From positions 1-39,330 of the forward strand of contig JANQKN010000083.1 of the NCBI GenBank assembly GCA_028281065.1: a stretch of DNA of 39,330 nt. The letters run 5' to 3'. The stretch is from Flavobacteriaceae bacterium (lineage in GTDB: Bacteria > Bacteroidota > Bacteroidia > Flavobacteriales > Flavobacteriaceae). The notes under the pieces were generated by a model. It was not told the origin of the DNA. It saw only the letters and a list, made by a program, of their open reading frames with translations, and ran no database searches. The translations under genes and the position numbers were made by a program. Of the stretch, positions 12,273 through 19,743 are shown in pieces (position 1 is the stretch's first letter; the number at the start of each line of letters is the position of its first letter).

Positions 12273-12721
12273 TATTAAAACTTATTTCAAAGAATGAATT
12301 CCGGAATCAACATCCCGAAAGGTGCTTTAATTTTGTAGAATTTCCCAGACAGTTTTATGAACTTTCGGTTTTTGAATCAAATACCATATTTTTAGGTGTA
12401 GGTAGTCATTTGATTAAACCTGAGATTTTAATTGTTAACGAAAGTACATTCGCTGTAGGGATAGATCAAAGCGTTTTAATTTCTAGGAAAAAGGATGAAA
12501 CTCGGGAATTCAAGTTAATGTCTAATTTTATAGCTTTTACTTTAATTAAAGACAGTATCATTGTTTTTTCAGAATTGAGCTTATTATTTATAAATGCATC
12601 CAATCTTGAATGTCGGGATAAGATATATTTCGAAGATCTTTTGGAAGATTATGAAGTTGGAGACGGTTCTATTGAAGTGAAGCTATTCAATGGTCAATCC
12701 TATTCTTACAAACTAAATTGA
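12269..12721 (+). CDS. Putative immunity protein for the upstream RHS toxin
   Basis: I do not recognise the family. The protein has 150 residues, no signal peptide or membrane segment, is rich in alternating hydrophobic beta-type strands and acidic near its end (YFEDLLEDYEVGDGS), consistent with a cytoplasmic neutraliser of a basic nuclease-like tip. Its ATG overlaps the toxin stop codon by four bases, implying translational coupling and a stoichiometric pair. The immunity role is inferred from position and size alone. Confidence 0.75.
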   Translation: MILKLISKNEFRNQHPERCFNFVEFPRQFYELSVFESNTIFLGVGSHLIKPEILIVNESTFAVGIDQSVLISRKKDETREFKLMSNFIAFTLIKDSIIVFSELSLLFINASNLECRDKIYFEDLLEDYEVGDGSIEVKLFNGQSYSYKLN

Positions 12722-12821
12722 TTTTTAATAGTAGAATGGTTAATATGATTATATTGCCAGATAAGATAACTCGGCAGATAATAACGTTATCCCAAATACC
12801 ATTTCATTTCGGTAAGAATCC

Positions 12822-12829
12822 TATCTTTG
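12822..12829 (+). promoter_or_regulatory. Candidate -7 box (TATCTTTG) for the pseudopilin operon
   Basis: TATCTTTG fits the Bacteroidota TAnnTTTG -7 consensus and lies 16 bases before the ATG at 12846, in the 124-base gap after the immunity gene. No TTG -33 element is seen 17-23 bases upstream, so the call is weak. Confidence 0.3.
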
Positions 12830-12845
12830 AGTAACAATAGATTAC

Positions 12846-13529
12846 ATGAGAAATAAGAAGATATTTTTATTGGCATTAACGGCAGTGTTGTTAAGTGCCT
12901 GTAGCCAAATTACCCATAGAACCGTTACCGAAACCCAATACCCCGAACTGGGAACTTTGGGGGTCTATAAAAACTATACCTTGCAAACCATAGCACAATC
13001 CAAAACCATTATGGATTTGGAAGCACCCTTACGGCTTATGGCTGTGCAACAAAAGGTGGCGAAACGAAAAATCTTTGTCAAAAAAGACTCCTTGCAGCGC
13101 AAGAAAAATGATAGCCTGCTCGTTTCTTTAGAGATATTGGATAAGATTTCTTTGGTCGAAACCCTTAATAAAGACAAGGAACTGGTACGGTACCTTAAAG
13201 GAGGCAACGATTTTGGGGTGGTCACAGGGGTAACAATCCACTTCCCCGAGACACTAAGAAGTAGTATTGCCCGGGCCCAAGAACTCTATTTGGTACAGAA
13301 TAAGGAAAAGACTTTGTCTATCGAAGTTCGCAACCAGAATAAAGTAGCTAAGACCATCGAATTCGGTGAAGGAAAAATCGTATCTTATAAAGCCTCCCAT
13401 TTTTGCTGGGGAACTTCCAATGGGTACAAAGTACGAATCATGGATTTGGTAGACGAAGGCAAAACGTGCGGAGAGGATCAGTACAAATCGGCCAAACGGG
13501 CAGAACGTAAAACGGAGATCAGATTTTAA
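12846..13529 (+). CDS. Unrecognised lipoprotein, first gene of the pseudopilin operon
   Basis: The N-terminus is a lipoprotein signal with lipobox LLSAC, Cys near residue 19. The mature part has 200 or so residues: a basic helical stretch (AKRKIFVKKDSLQRKKND), a beta-rich centre, and two later cysteines. No family is recognised. The stop overlaps the next start as TAATG, and the chain of overlapping genes continues to 18075, so it is probably an accessory lipoprotein of the pilus or type II-like machine, perhaps in the pilotin or outer-membrane anchoring role; that role is inferred from context only. Confidence 0.75.
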   Translation: MRNKKIFLLALTAVLLSACSQITHRTVTETQYPELGTLGVYKNYTLQTIAQSKTIMDLEAPLRLMAVQQKVAKRKIFVKKDSLQRKKNDSLLVSLEILDKISLVETLNKDKELVRYLKGGNDFGVVTGVTIHFPETLRSSIARAQELYLVQNKEKTLSIEVRNQNKVAKTIEFGEGKIVSYKASHFCWGTSNGYKVRIMDLVDEGKTCGEDQYKSAKRAERKTEIRF

Positions 13530-14461
13530 TGAAACGACTATTTTTTTACATAGCTATTGCCTTAACAGTAGTAGCATGCGATGAAGAAGGGGGATTGTTG
13601 ATAGAGACCGACATCAGTAATAGGACTGTAACCCTTATTGCTCCTTCCGACAATACCGAAGTATCTTCAAATACCATATTTTTCGATTGGAATGCCGTGG
13701 AAGATGCCACTTCTTACGAATTTCAGATCGCGACCCCCGATTTCGACAATCCGGCTCAGTTGGTCGCCAATACCGTGGACTCATTAACTGCAAGTCAAGT
13801 AGAACTCAATGTAGGCACCTACCAATGGAGGGTAAAAGCACTTAACAGCAATTACGAAACCGCGTATAGTACCGCTTCCTTTCGAGTGGTTCCTGTGGAG
13901 AATTTTCCCGACAATGTGGTACTCCTTTCCGAACCTGCCAACAACTTCATTACCAATAGTGCTACGCAAACCCTGCAATGGCAGGTTATAGACGGAGCTA
14001 CGCTGTATCGAATTCAGATTTTGGAAAACGGCTCGGTAGTAGACGAGCAAACTACGGTAAGCAATGAGTTACAGGTTACTTTTTCCGAAGGAGATAGCAC
14101 TTGGCAGGTACGGGCCGAAAATGGCACCGAAAATACACTGTATTCTTCTAGGGATATTTTGGTAGATCTTACGGCACCCAATGTACCCACACTAACATTG
14201 CCACAAGACGAAGCAGTCCTTACTTCGGGGGATGTTTCTTTTGAATGGACTCGAACCGCTATTGATGGAAGTGCAGAAACCGACACCATTTCCATATACC
14301 GTGACGAAGCTCTGACCGATCTGGTTTTGGAACAAGAAGCCACTTCTCCTTTCAATACTACTTTAGAAAACAATACCTACTATTGGCAAGTACAGGCCTC
14401 TGATGCAGCAGGGAACCAAAGCAATACGAGTTCTGTTTTCAGTTTTACCGTAAACCAGTAA
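13529..14461 (+). CDS. Lipoprotein with three fibronectin type III-like domains
   Basis: The signal MKRLFFYIAIALTVVAC ends in a lipobox with Cys at residue 17. Three Ig/FN3-like domains follow at about 28-120, 122-212 and 213-310; each has the alternating pattern seen in FDWNAVEDATSYEFQI ... YQWRVKALNS, the second in LQWQVIDGATLYRIQI and the third in YYWQVQASDAAGNQS. It starts on the stop of the preceding lipoprotein (TAATG) and ends five bases before the next gene. It is likely displayed on the outer membrane as a binding or scaffold component of the same machine. FN3-like assignment is by sequence pattern. Confidence 0.8.
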   Translation: MKRLFFYIAIALTVVACDEEGGLLIETDISNRTVTLIAPSDNTEVSSNTIFFDWNAVEDATSYEFQIATPDFDNPAQLVANTVDSLTASQVELNVGTYQWRVKALNSNYETAYSTASFRVVPVENFPDNVVLLSEPANNFITNSATQTLQWQVIDGATLYRIQILENGSVVDEQTTVSNELQVTFSEGDSTWQVRAENGTENTLYSSRDILVDLTAPNVPTLTLPQDEAVLTSGDVSFEWTRTAIDGSAETDTISIYRDEALTDLVLEQEATSPFNTTLENNTYYWQVQASDAAGNQSNTSSVFSFTVNQ

Positions 14462-14466
14462 CCCTT

Positions 14467-14931
14467 TTGAAAAACAAAAAGAACATACGGATTTTGCTAC
14501 CCTTGGTTGTTATTATTTGGGGAATCCTTATCTATAAAATGGTAGATGCCTTTAGTTCCGATGAAGCCGTGGTTCCACAAAATGCCATGGGAAATTTTAA
14601 AGCCCCTGACATAAAACCCAAAGAAAAATACACCCTTATTGCCATAGAAAGCGATCCTTTTTTGGGAACTGTTTACAAAAAAAAACAAAAGAGAACTGGC
14701 ACTACTGCTAGGAAGATTAAGGTTAAAGAAATCGTATGGCCACAAATACAATACATGGGACTGGTGGCAGATGGGGGCTCCAACGACAAAATCTTCGTGG
14801 TTACCATTAATGGACAGCAACAACTGTTACGAGCAGGGGAGACCCTCGAGAATGTAAAGGTACTTCGCGGCAATGCCGAAAAAATCACATTGCGCTTCGA
14901 AGGCCAAACCCAAGAATTTTCCATAATGTGA
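14467..14931 (+). CDS. GspC/PilP-like inner-membrane protein (TTG start)
   Basis: A 154-residue bitopic protein: short basic N-terminus, one membrane helix (ILLPLVVIIWGILIYKMV, about residues 9-26), a proline- and lysine-rich linker, and a C-terminal beta domain (about 90-154) with the run YMGLVADGGSNDKIFVVTI and LLRAGETLENVKVLRG. That layout matches the GspC homology region and PilP, which link the inner-membrane platform to the secretin. The only start that includes the helix is TTG at 14467, just after the preceding gene; the sequence contains no in-frame ATG ahead of the helix. The family call rests on architecture and on the neighbouring pseudopilin and GspF genes. Confidence 0.65.
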   Translation: MKNKKNIRILLPLVVIIWGILIYKMVDAFSSDEAVVPQNAMGNFKAPDIKPKEKYTLIAIESDPFLGTVYKKKQKRTGTTARKIKVKEIVWPQIQYMGLVADGGSNDKIFVVTINGQQQLLRAGETLENVKVLRGNAEKITLRFEGQTQEFSIM

Positions 14932-16181
14932 TGCCTTTCAGAAAAATAAAAGCCTCTGCCTTGCAGTTTGCCATTCTGGTTTCTGTGGTATTGGCTTTGC
15001 TTTTGGGCTCTTTTATTACCTTAACCCATACCCATCGGTATTTTGGAATCCAGTCGCAATTATTCATGGATGCCATTACCCAATCCCAAATGGGGATAGA
15101 AGCTTCCCTGCTCCCTACCTCAAAGATCAAAGATTCTGTGGTTATAGAGTGTGAAGGCTTTACCACAACCCTTAAAAAAGGTGTTTGGGGAGGATTTACT
15201 ACCCGATCCAGCACGGCTACTTCCAAAACCAAAACCTTCACAAAAAAGGCATTGGTAGGAACTGCTACCGAAACACCCAAAATAGCATTGCACGTATCCG
15301 ATCCGCAACTCCCTTTGGTAGTAGTTGGGGATACAAAGATTGAAGGAACGGCTTACATATCGGACAAGGGCATTAAGGCGGGGGTTATTTCGGGGCATTA
15401 CTACAACGGAAAGGAATTGGTGTATGGCAGTATACGGCGAAGCAATGCTTCCCTTCCCAAACTGGATCCCCAGTGGCAAGAATTTACCCAGGAGCTATTG
15501 AGACCGGGCCCTATACCTTCGGAGTTTTTAAGGGATTTGAAAGATAAGAACCAACAGTCGTTTTTAGAGCCCAGCTTGGTGGTTTATGAACCTGGCACAC
15601 TGTATTTGGTTCAGGAATGTTTGGGCAACATGGTTATAAAAAGTGAAACCGAGATTGTGGTTTCCCGCATGGCAAAATTGACTGATGTGGTGCTTGTAGC
15701 CCCAAAAATCACCATAGAAAAAGGCTTTGAAGGCAGTGCCCATTTCCTGTCCAGTGAATCATTAAAAGTAGAGGAAAATGTAACGCTTCATTATCCCTCC
15801 TCTTTGGTGCTCATTAATAAAAAAGAAGAAGAAAGTACGCCCATTCCCAAAGGAAAGGAACCTATGTCTATTTCCAAAAATGCTAGGATACAAGGAAACA
15901 TTATTTACCTCCCCAAAACCTCCCCAAACCGCTCCAATACCCATGTGTACATTAGTGAAGATGCTGTAGTAGAAGGCAGTATTTATGTGGAGGGTAATTT
16001 GGGCTTGGCAGGAACCGTAGTGGGGAATGCATATACCCAACGCTTTATTACCAACGAATTTGGGTCCCGATACATCAACCATATTTACAACGGGAAGTTG
16101 CTAGGTAACGATATCCCCGATACCTTTTGTGGATTGCCGTTAGAGAATAAAAAGAAAGGAGTGGCAAAATGGTTGTATTAA
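14931..16181 (+). CDS. PilX/GspK-like membrane-anchored protein with beta-helical C-terminus
   Basis: The ATG at 14931 overlaps the preceding TGA by one base (TGATG) and is preferred over the GTG one codon earlier. Residues 1-32 form a basic, then hydrophobic anchor (LQFAILVSVVLALLLGSF), like the N-terminal helix of PilX or GspK-type minor pilins but without the classic FTLIE motif. The body includes repeated hydrophobic turns (VVIKSETEIVVSR, VVLVAPKITIEKGFEG, LKVEENVTLHYPSSL) suggestive of a right-handed beta-helix or bactofilin-like stack. It sits between the GspC-like and pseudopilin genes, so it probably caps or scaffolds the pseudopilus. Exact family unknown. Confidence 0.65.
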   Translation: MPFRKIKASALQFAILVSVVLALLLGSFITLTHTHRYFGIQSQLFMDAITQSQMGIEASLLPTSKIKDSVVIECEGFTTTLKKGVWGGFTTRSSTATSKTKTFTKKALVGTATETPKIALHVSDPQLPLVVVGDTKIEGTAYISDKGIKAGVISGHYYNGKELVYGSIRRSNASLPKLDPQWQEFTQELLRPGPIPSEFLRDLKDKNQQSFLEPSLVVYEPGTLYLVQECLGNMVIKSETEIVVSRMAKLTDVVLVAPKITIEKGFEGSAHFLSSESLKVEENVTLHYPSSLVLINKKEEESTPIPKGKEPMSISKNARIQGNIIYLPKTSPNRSNTHVYISEDAVVEGSIYVEGNLGLAGTVVGNAYTQRFITNEFGSRYINHIYNGKLLGNDIPDTFCGLPLENKKKGVAKWLY

Positions 16182-16495
16182 AAAAAATAAAGGCGGCCAC
16201 CATAGTGGAGATATTGGTAGCTTCTGCTATTATCGTTATTGTATTTACCATAGCTGGGGTTAGCTTGAACAATGTGTTTAAGGGGGTGGTAAAAGGGAAT
16301 GACAGTGAATTTCAGAATCGCCTGAAAGAGCTTACCTATCTCACCAAACATCAAAAAATTGCGCTTCCCTATTACGAAGATACCGAGCAATGGGACATTG
16401 CCATAGAAAAAATGGAAGGCACAATTAGGCTAGAGGCCATTCATAAGCCTTCAGAAAACGAAACCCAACGACAGATTTATGAAACCGCTCACTAA
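16169..16495 (+). CDS. Minor pseudopilin (prepilin-type N-terminal methylation motif)
   Basis: A 108-residue protein with the prepilin signature KKIKAATIVEILVASAI: basic leader, cleavage after Ala instead of the usual Gly, the invariant Glu five residues on, and about 20 hydrophobic residues forming the pilin spine helix. The globular part is short, as in GspH/GspI-like subunits. It starts 13 bases inside the previous gene and its end overlaps the next by 17 bases, so translation is coupled. Processing by a prepilin peptidase is expected; no peptidase gene is in this window. Confidence 0.85.
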   Translation: MVVLKKIKAATIVEILVASAIIVIVFTIAGVSLNNVFKGVVKGNDSEFQNRLKELTYLTKHQKIALPYYEDTEQWDIAIEKMEGTIRLEAIHKPSENETQRQIYETAH

Positions 16496-16955
16496 AATAC
16501 CTGCCTTTACCCTTACCGAAATATTGGTAGGGTTGGCCCTTTCTACGGTGGTTGTAGGATTGGCTTATACGGTTATGGGGTTAATGGGGCGCAATGTAAT
16601 AGCGATTCAAGATAATTATAGCGATCATACACAAACCGATTTGTTAGAGCAACAACTTGCAGTGGATTTTAGCCGTTTTCACCAAATTAGTTATGATCCT
16701 ATAGAGCAGGTCCTGAAAATGAAAACGCCTATAGATTCCATTGCCTACACGTTTTCCGAACAACACATCCTTAGGCAAACCGACACGGTGCTTTCGCAAA
16801 AAACAGAACCTAGTTTCTTTTGGCAGGGGACCGAGGTGGTTTCGGGGAAGGTAGATGGCTTAAAATTGACTTTTGGGGAGGAGAAAAAACAATCCTTTTT
16901 GTTTCTTTACCAAGAAATAGATGCTACCCACGATATGATAACCCATGGGAATTAA
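16479..16955 (+). CDS. Minor pseudopilin, GspJ/PilW-like
   Basis: The N-terminus MKPLTKIPAFTLTEILVGLA is a clear prepilin signal: short basic leader, Ala in place of Gly at -1, Phe-Thr-Leu-Thr-Glu and a hydrophobic spine. The 158-residue length and mainly beta globular part fit GspJ or PilW-type minor subunits. It overlaps the preceding pseudopilin by 17 bases and the GspF gene by 11 bases. Like its partner, it likely helps initiate a pseudopilus; the major subunit is not encoded in the window. Confidence 0.85.
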   Translation: MKPLTKIPAFTLTEILVGLALSTVVVGLAYTVMGLMGRNVIAIQDNYSDHTQTDLLEQQLAVDFSRFHQISYDPIEQVLKMKTPIDSIAYTFSEQHILRQTDTVLSQKTEPSFFWQGTEVVSGKVDGLKLTFGEEKKQSFLFLYQEIDATHDMITHGN

Positions 16956-18075
16956 GATAGAGAACATAGCAGGGGAAAAAAAGAACCCATCCAAAGGAGA
17001 AAAGGGGAGTATCCTAAACAAGGAGATCCATCTGTTTGGAAATGGGATGTCCAATAGGGCCAAGGAAGATTTTTATGCAGAGCTGAGTGTATTGCTCAAT
17101 TCTGGGATCAATCTTAAAACAGCCTTGGATCTAATCTCCGAGATGCAACGCAAGCAGAAAGACCAGGGGTTGATCTCGGATATTTCCAGTCAAATCGTTT
17201 CGGGAAGTTCTTTATACGATGCCTTGGAGAAGAATAAACACTTTTCTTCTTACGAATACCAAGCCATTAAAATTGGGGAACGTACAGGACAACTTCCCAA
17301 GATTGTGGAAGACTTGCGGGAATACTTTAGTAGAAAGAACGAATTGAAACGCCAATTGGTTTCTTCTTTGTCCTACCCCATTATTGTATTGATCCTAGCG
17401 GTATTGGTAGTGTTTTTTATGCTGAGGTACGTAGTACCTATGTTTGTGGACATCTTCCGCCAAAACAATGTGGAGTTGCCTTGGCTTACCCAGCAGATCG
17501 TAAAGCTTTCGCATTTGGTAACTGGCAATGGTCTTGTCATCCTTTTGGTGGTGGTTGCCTTGGCATTGGGCGTAAAATGGGCGTCGACCACAGAGTGGTT
17601 TTATCGGTTTATAGGAAGGTTTCAGTTGCGCATTCCAGCTTTGGGGAATTATTTTAGGAAGGTATACCTTATTCAGTTTACCCAAGCCATGGCGTTGTTA
17701 ACCAATGCCAAGATTCCCGTGGTTAACAGTATTGCCTTGGTACGGGACATGATCCGGTTTTACCCTTTGGAGAAAACCCTTTACACCATAGAAAAAGACC
17801 TGATACAGGGAGTCAAGCTGCACAATAGTTTCGAAAAGCATCCCTTTTACGATAAAAAAATGATCGCCTTGCTTAAAGTGGCCGAAGAAACCAACCAGAC
17901 CGAGTTTATTTTCCAAAAACTCTACGAACAATACACGACCGAGATTAAGTACAAGGGACAGATGATGACCACGGTCTTCAACTTTATATTAACACTCACC
18001 GTAGGGATTATTGTAGCCGTAATCTTAATTGCTATGTACTTACCCATGTTTAAGTTGAGCAGTTTAATTGGCTAA
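16945..18075 (+). CDS. Type II secretion/type IV pilus platform protein, GspF/PilC family
   Basis: A 376-residue polytopic protein with two copies of the T2SSF four-helix domain, at about 38-150 (FYAELSVLLNSGINLKTAL ... IKIGERTGQLPKI) and about 240-350 (FTQAMALLTNAKIPVVNSI ... LLKVAEETNQTEFI), and three membrane segments at about 143-168, 192-212 and 340-370. This is the inner-membrane platform that engages the GspE/PilB ATPase. The 35-residue leader before the first domain is longer than needed, so a downstream start is possible. It is the last gene of the overlapping operon. No ATPase gene follows, which is unusual because GspE and GspF are normally neighbours. Confidence 0.93.
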   Translation: MGIKIENIAGEKKNPSKGEKGSILNKEIHLFGNGMSNRAKEDFYAELSVLLNSGINLKTALDLISEMQRKQKDQGLISDISSQIVSGSSLYDALEKNKHFSSYEYQAIKIGERTGQLPKIVEDLREYFSRKNELKRQLVSSLSYPIIVLILAVLVVFFMLRYVVPMFVDIFRQNNVELPWLTQQIVKLSHLVTGNGLVILLVVVALALGVKWASTTEWFYRFIGRFQLRIPALGNYFRKVYLIQFTQAMALLTNAKIPVVNSIALVRDMIRFYPLEKTLYTIEKDLIQGVKLHNSFEKHPFYDKKMIALLKVAEETNQTEFIFQKLYEQYTTEIKYKGQMMTTVFNFILTLTVGIIVAVILIAMYLPMFKLSSLIG

Positions 18076-18197
18076 TTTCCCGTTTAATATATTTTAGAAA
18101 TCTTCATAATCTGGTGCTGCAATGCAAATACCATCGATTTTACAAACGTTTTTCTCCGTATTTATAAATACATAGAAGAGTAAAAGGTAAGTTCTTA

Positions 18198-18205
18198 TAC
18201 ATTTG
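18198..18205 (+). promoter_or_regulatory. Candidate -7 box (TACATTTG) upstream of the beta-propeller gene
   Basis: TACATTTG matches TAnnTTTG 18 bases before the ATG at 18223, within a 147-base gap after the GspF gene. No TTG element is found at the expected -33 distance, so confidence is limited. Confidence 0.3.
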
Positions 18206-18222
18206 GTATAAAACACTTAATT

Positions 18223-19266
18223 ATGAAACGAATAGTTACCCTTTTTACACTTATGGTTTCCTTTTTTCTCAATGGGCAAACCTATGAGAATGCGGAAAGC
18301 GCAGAGTACGATCCCATAAACGATCAATGGCTGGTCTCTAACGGAAGCAATATTATAGCCGATGATGGTAATGGCAACCTCAGTTTTTTTGGCACAGCTT
18401 CTGCCAATACCGGGATGGAAGTATTAAACGGAATCCTATACGCCGTAGACGGTATGGACATTGTAGGGTATGACCTTGCCACTACCGATGAAGTGATGCG
18501 ATTAACCATTACGGGAGCTCCTTTTTTGAATGGCTTGACCAATGACGGCAATACTACTTTATACGTTACGGATTTTACGGATAAGGTGATCTACGCGGTC
18601 GATATTTCAGATATTTTAAACCCTTCGTATACCGAATTTGTTTCGGACACCCTAGATGCACCAAACGGAATTGTTTTTGACGAAGCCAACAATAGACTTA
18701 TTTATGTGTGCTGGGGTCCAAATGCCGCTATCCGTGCTGTAGCTATTCCTTCGCAAACAGTTTCCTTGATTTTAAATACAGGGATCACCAATTTGGATGG
18801 GATAGACGACGATGCGCAAGGCAACTACTATGTTTCCTCCTGGAACCCTGCCCGAATCACCAAATACAGTAGCGATTTTTCCTCCAGCGAGGTGGTGCCT
18901 ACCCCGGGATTAAATTTCCCTGCCGATATAGGCTACAACCAAACCACCGATATTATTGCCATCCCAATGTTTACGAACGTTATATTTTATGATAATTCTA
19001 CACTTGGGACCCACCAAAATGATTATAACGGTTTTACCATGGCTCCGAACCCTTTGCGTCTAGGGCAAAAGCTAACGGTTAAATTGGCTATACCTGCAAA
19101 GGAACAACCAGAGCTTTACGATATTGCTGGCAAGAAGGTGGCTGTCTTACAGCAAGTAGAAGGTTCATCATTTTCCCTTTGGGGGCATGAATTGGGAAGC
19201 GGAATCTATATCTTGAAAATAACGACAGAAGACGGCATTTTTTATGAAAAGTTGATTGTTGAATAG
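18223..19266 (+). CDS. Secreted SMP-30/NHL-like beta-propeller protein with T9SS type A sorting domain
   Basis: Residues 1-19 form a Sec signal peptide ending NGQ. Residues about 22-265 hold repeated propeller blades (LNGILYAVDGMDIVGYDL, GNTTLYVTDFTDKVIYAVD, DAPNGIVFDEANNRLIYVC, NLDGIDDDAQGNYYVSSW), the pattern of SMP-30/gluconolactonase or NHL-type proteins. The last 75 or so residues are a Por-type C-terminal sorting domain: MAPNPLRLGQKL, ELYDIAGKKV, then GIYILKITTEDG with the closing KLIVE. It should therefore be exported by Sec and then T9SS to the surface or medium. It converges on the next gene with only 14 bases between the stops. Confidence 0.87.
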   Translation: MKRIVTLFTLMVSFFLNGQTYENAESAEYDPINDQWLVSNGSNIIADDGNGNLSFFGTASANTGMEVLNGILYAVDGMDIVGYDLATTDEVMRLTITGAPFLNGLTNDGNTTLYVTDFTDKVIYAVDISDILNPSYTEFVSDTLDAPNGIVFDEANNRLIYVCWGPNAAIRAVAIPSQTVSLILNTGITNLDGIDDDAQGNYYVSSWNPARITKYSSDFSSSEVVPTPGLNFPADIGYNQTTDIIAIPMFTNVIFYDNSTLGTHQNDYNGFTMAPNPLRLGQKLTVKLAIPAKEQPELYDIAGKKVAVLQQVEGSSFSLWGHELGSGIYILKITTEDGIFYEKLIVE

Positions 19267-19280
19267 GCCAAGGAAATAGG

Positions 19281-19733
19281 TTAATTGTTGTAGAAAATAA
19301 ATTGAACGGGAGATGTTGCCGTTGGTGGTTCTTTAAAATCGAAAGCGGCATACCAACCCGAAGGTAACTCAACAACCCTTCCCCATCCAGGAACTAAAGA
19401 GGGCTCTTCGAGATTCATTTTTTGCAGTTTAGAGAAGGCATCTCCAACCTTAATTCCTTCTTTGGTTTTATATCCTGAATCTGCGGTCGATATAAAACCG
19501 ATCTCGGTTTCACTTTTAAAACAGACAACAAAATCGAGTTCTTGGAAAGATACTTCGTCGCATTCATCAAACTGGCCAGGATTTATAAGCATATGGATTT
19601 TTCCTGTTTTTTGAAATGCACCGTTTATAATTTCCAGAGGGGTTCCCAGGTCAGGGTTTGGGGCACAGCCGTATGCTAGCATGCCTATAACTAGGTAAGT
19701 AAATCTTAAAAGGACTGTCTTCTTAAAAGGCAT
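19281..19733 (-). CDS. Small unrecognised lipoprotein downstream of the S9 peptidase
   Basis: The ATG at 19733 is chosen over the TTG at 19739. The protein has 150 residues with a lipobox LAYGC and three further cysteines (two in ECDEVSFQELDFVVC). Residues around 90-115 (GYKTKEGIKVGDAFSKLQKM) resemble the helical turn of small outer-membrane lipoproteins in which a threshold Gly-Asp turn precedes a helix. Family unknown. It begins 10 bases after the peptidase stop, so the two are probably one transcription unit. Confidence 0.7.
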   Translation of the reverse strand: MPFKKTVLLRFTYLVIGMLAYGCAPNPDLGTPLEIINGAFQKTGKIHMLINPGQFDECDEVSFQELDFVVCFKSETEIGFISTADSGYKTKEGIKVGDAFSKLQKMNLEEPSLVPGWGRVVELPSGWYAAFDFKEPPTATSPVQFIFYNN

Positions 19734-19743
19734 AAGCAAAATA

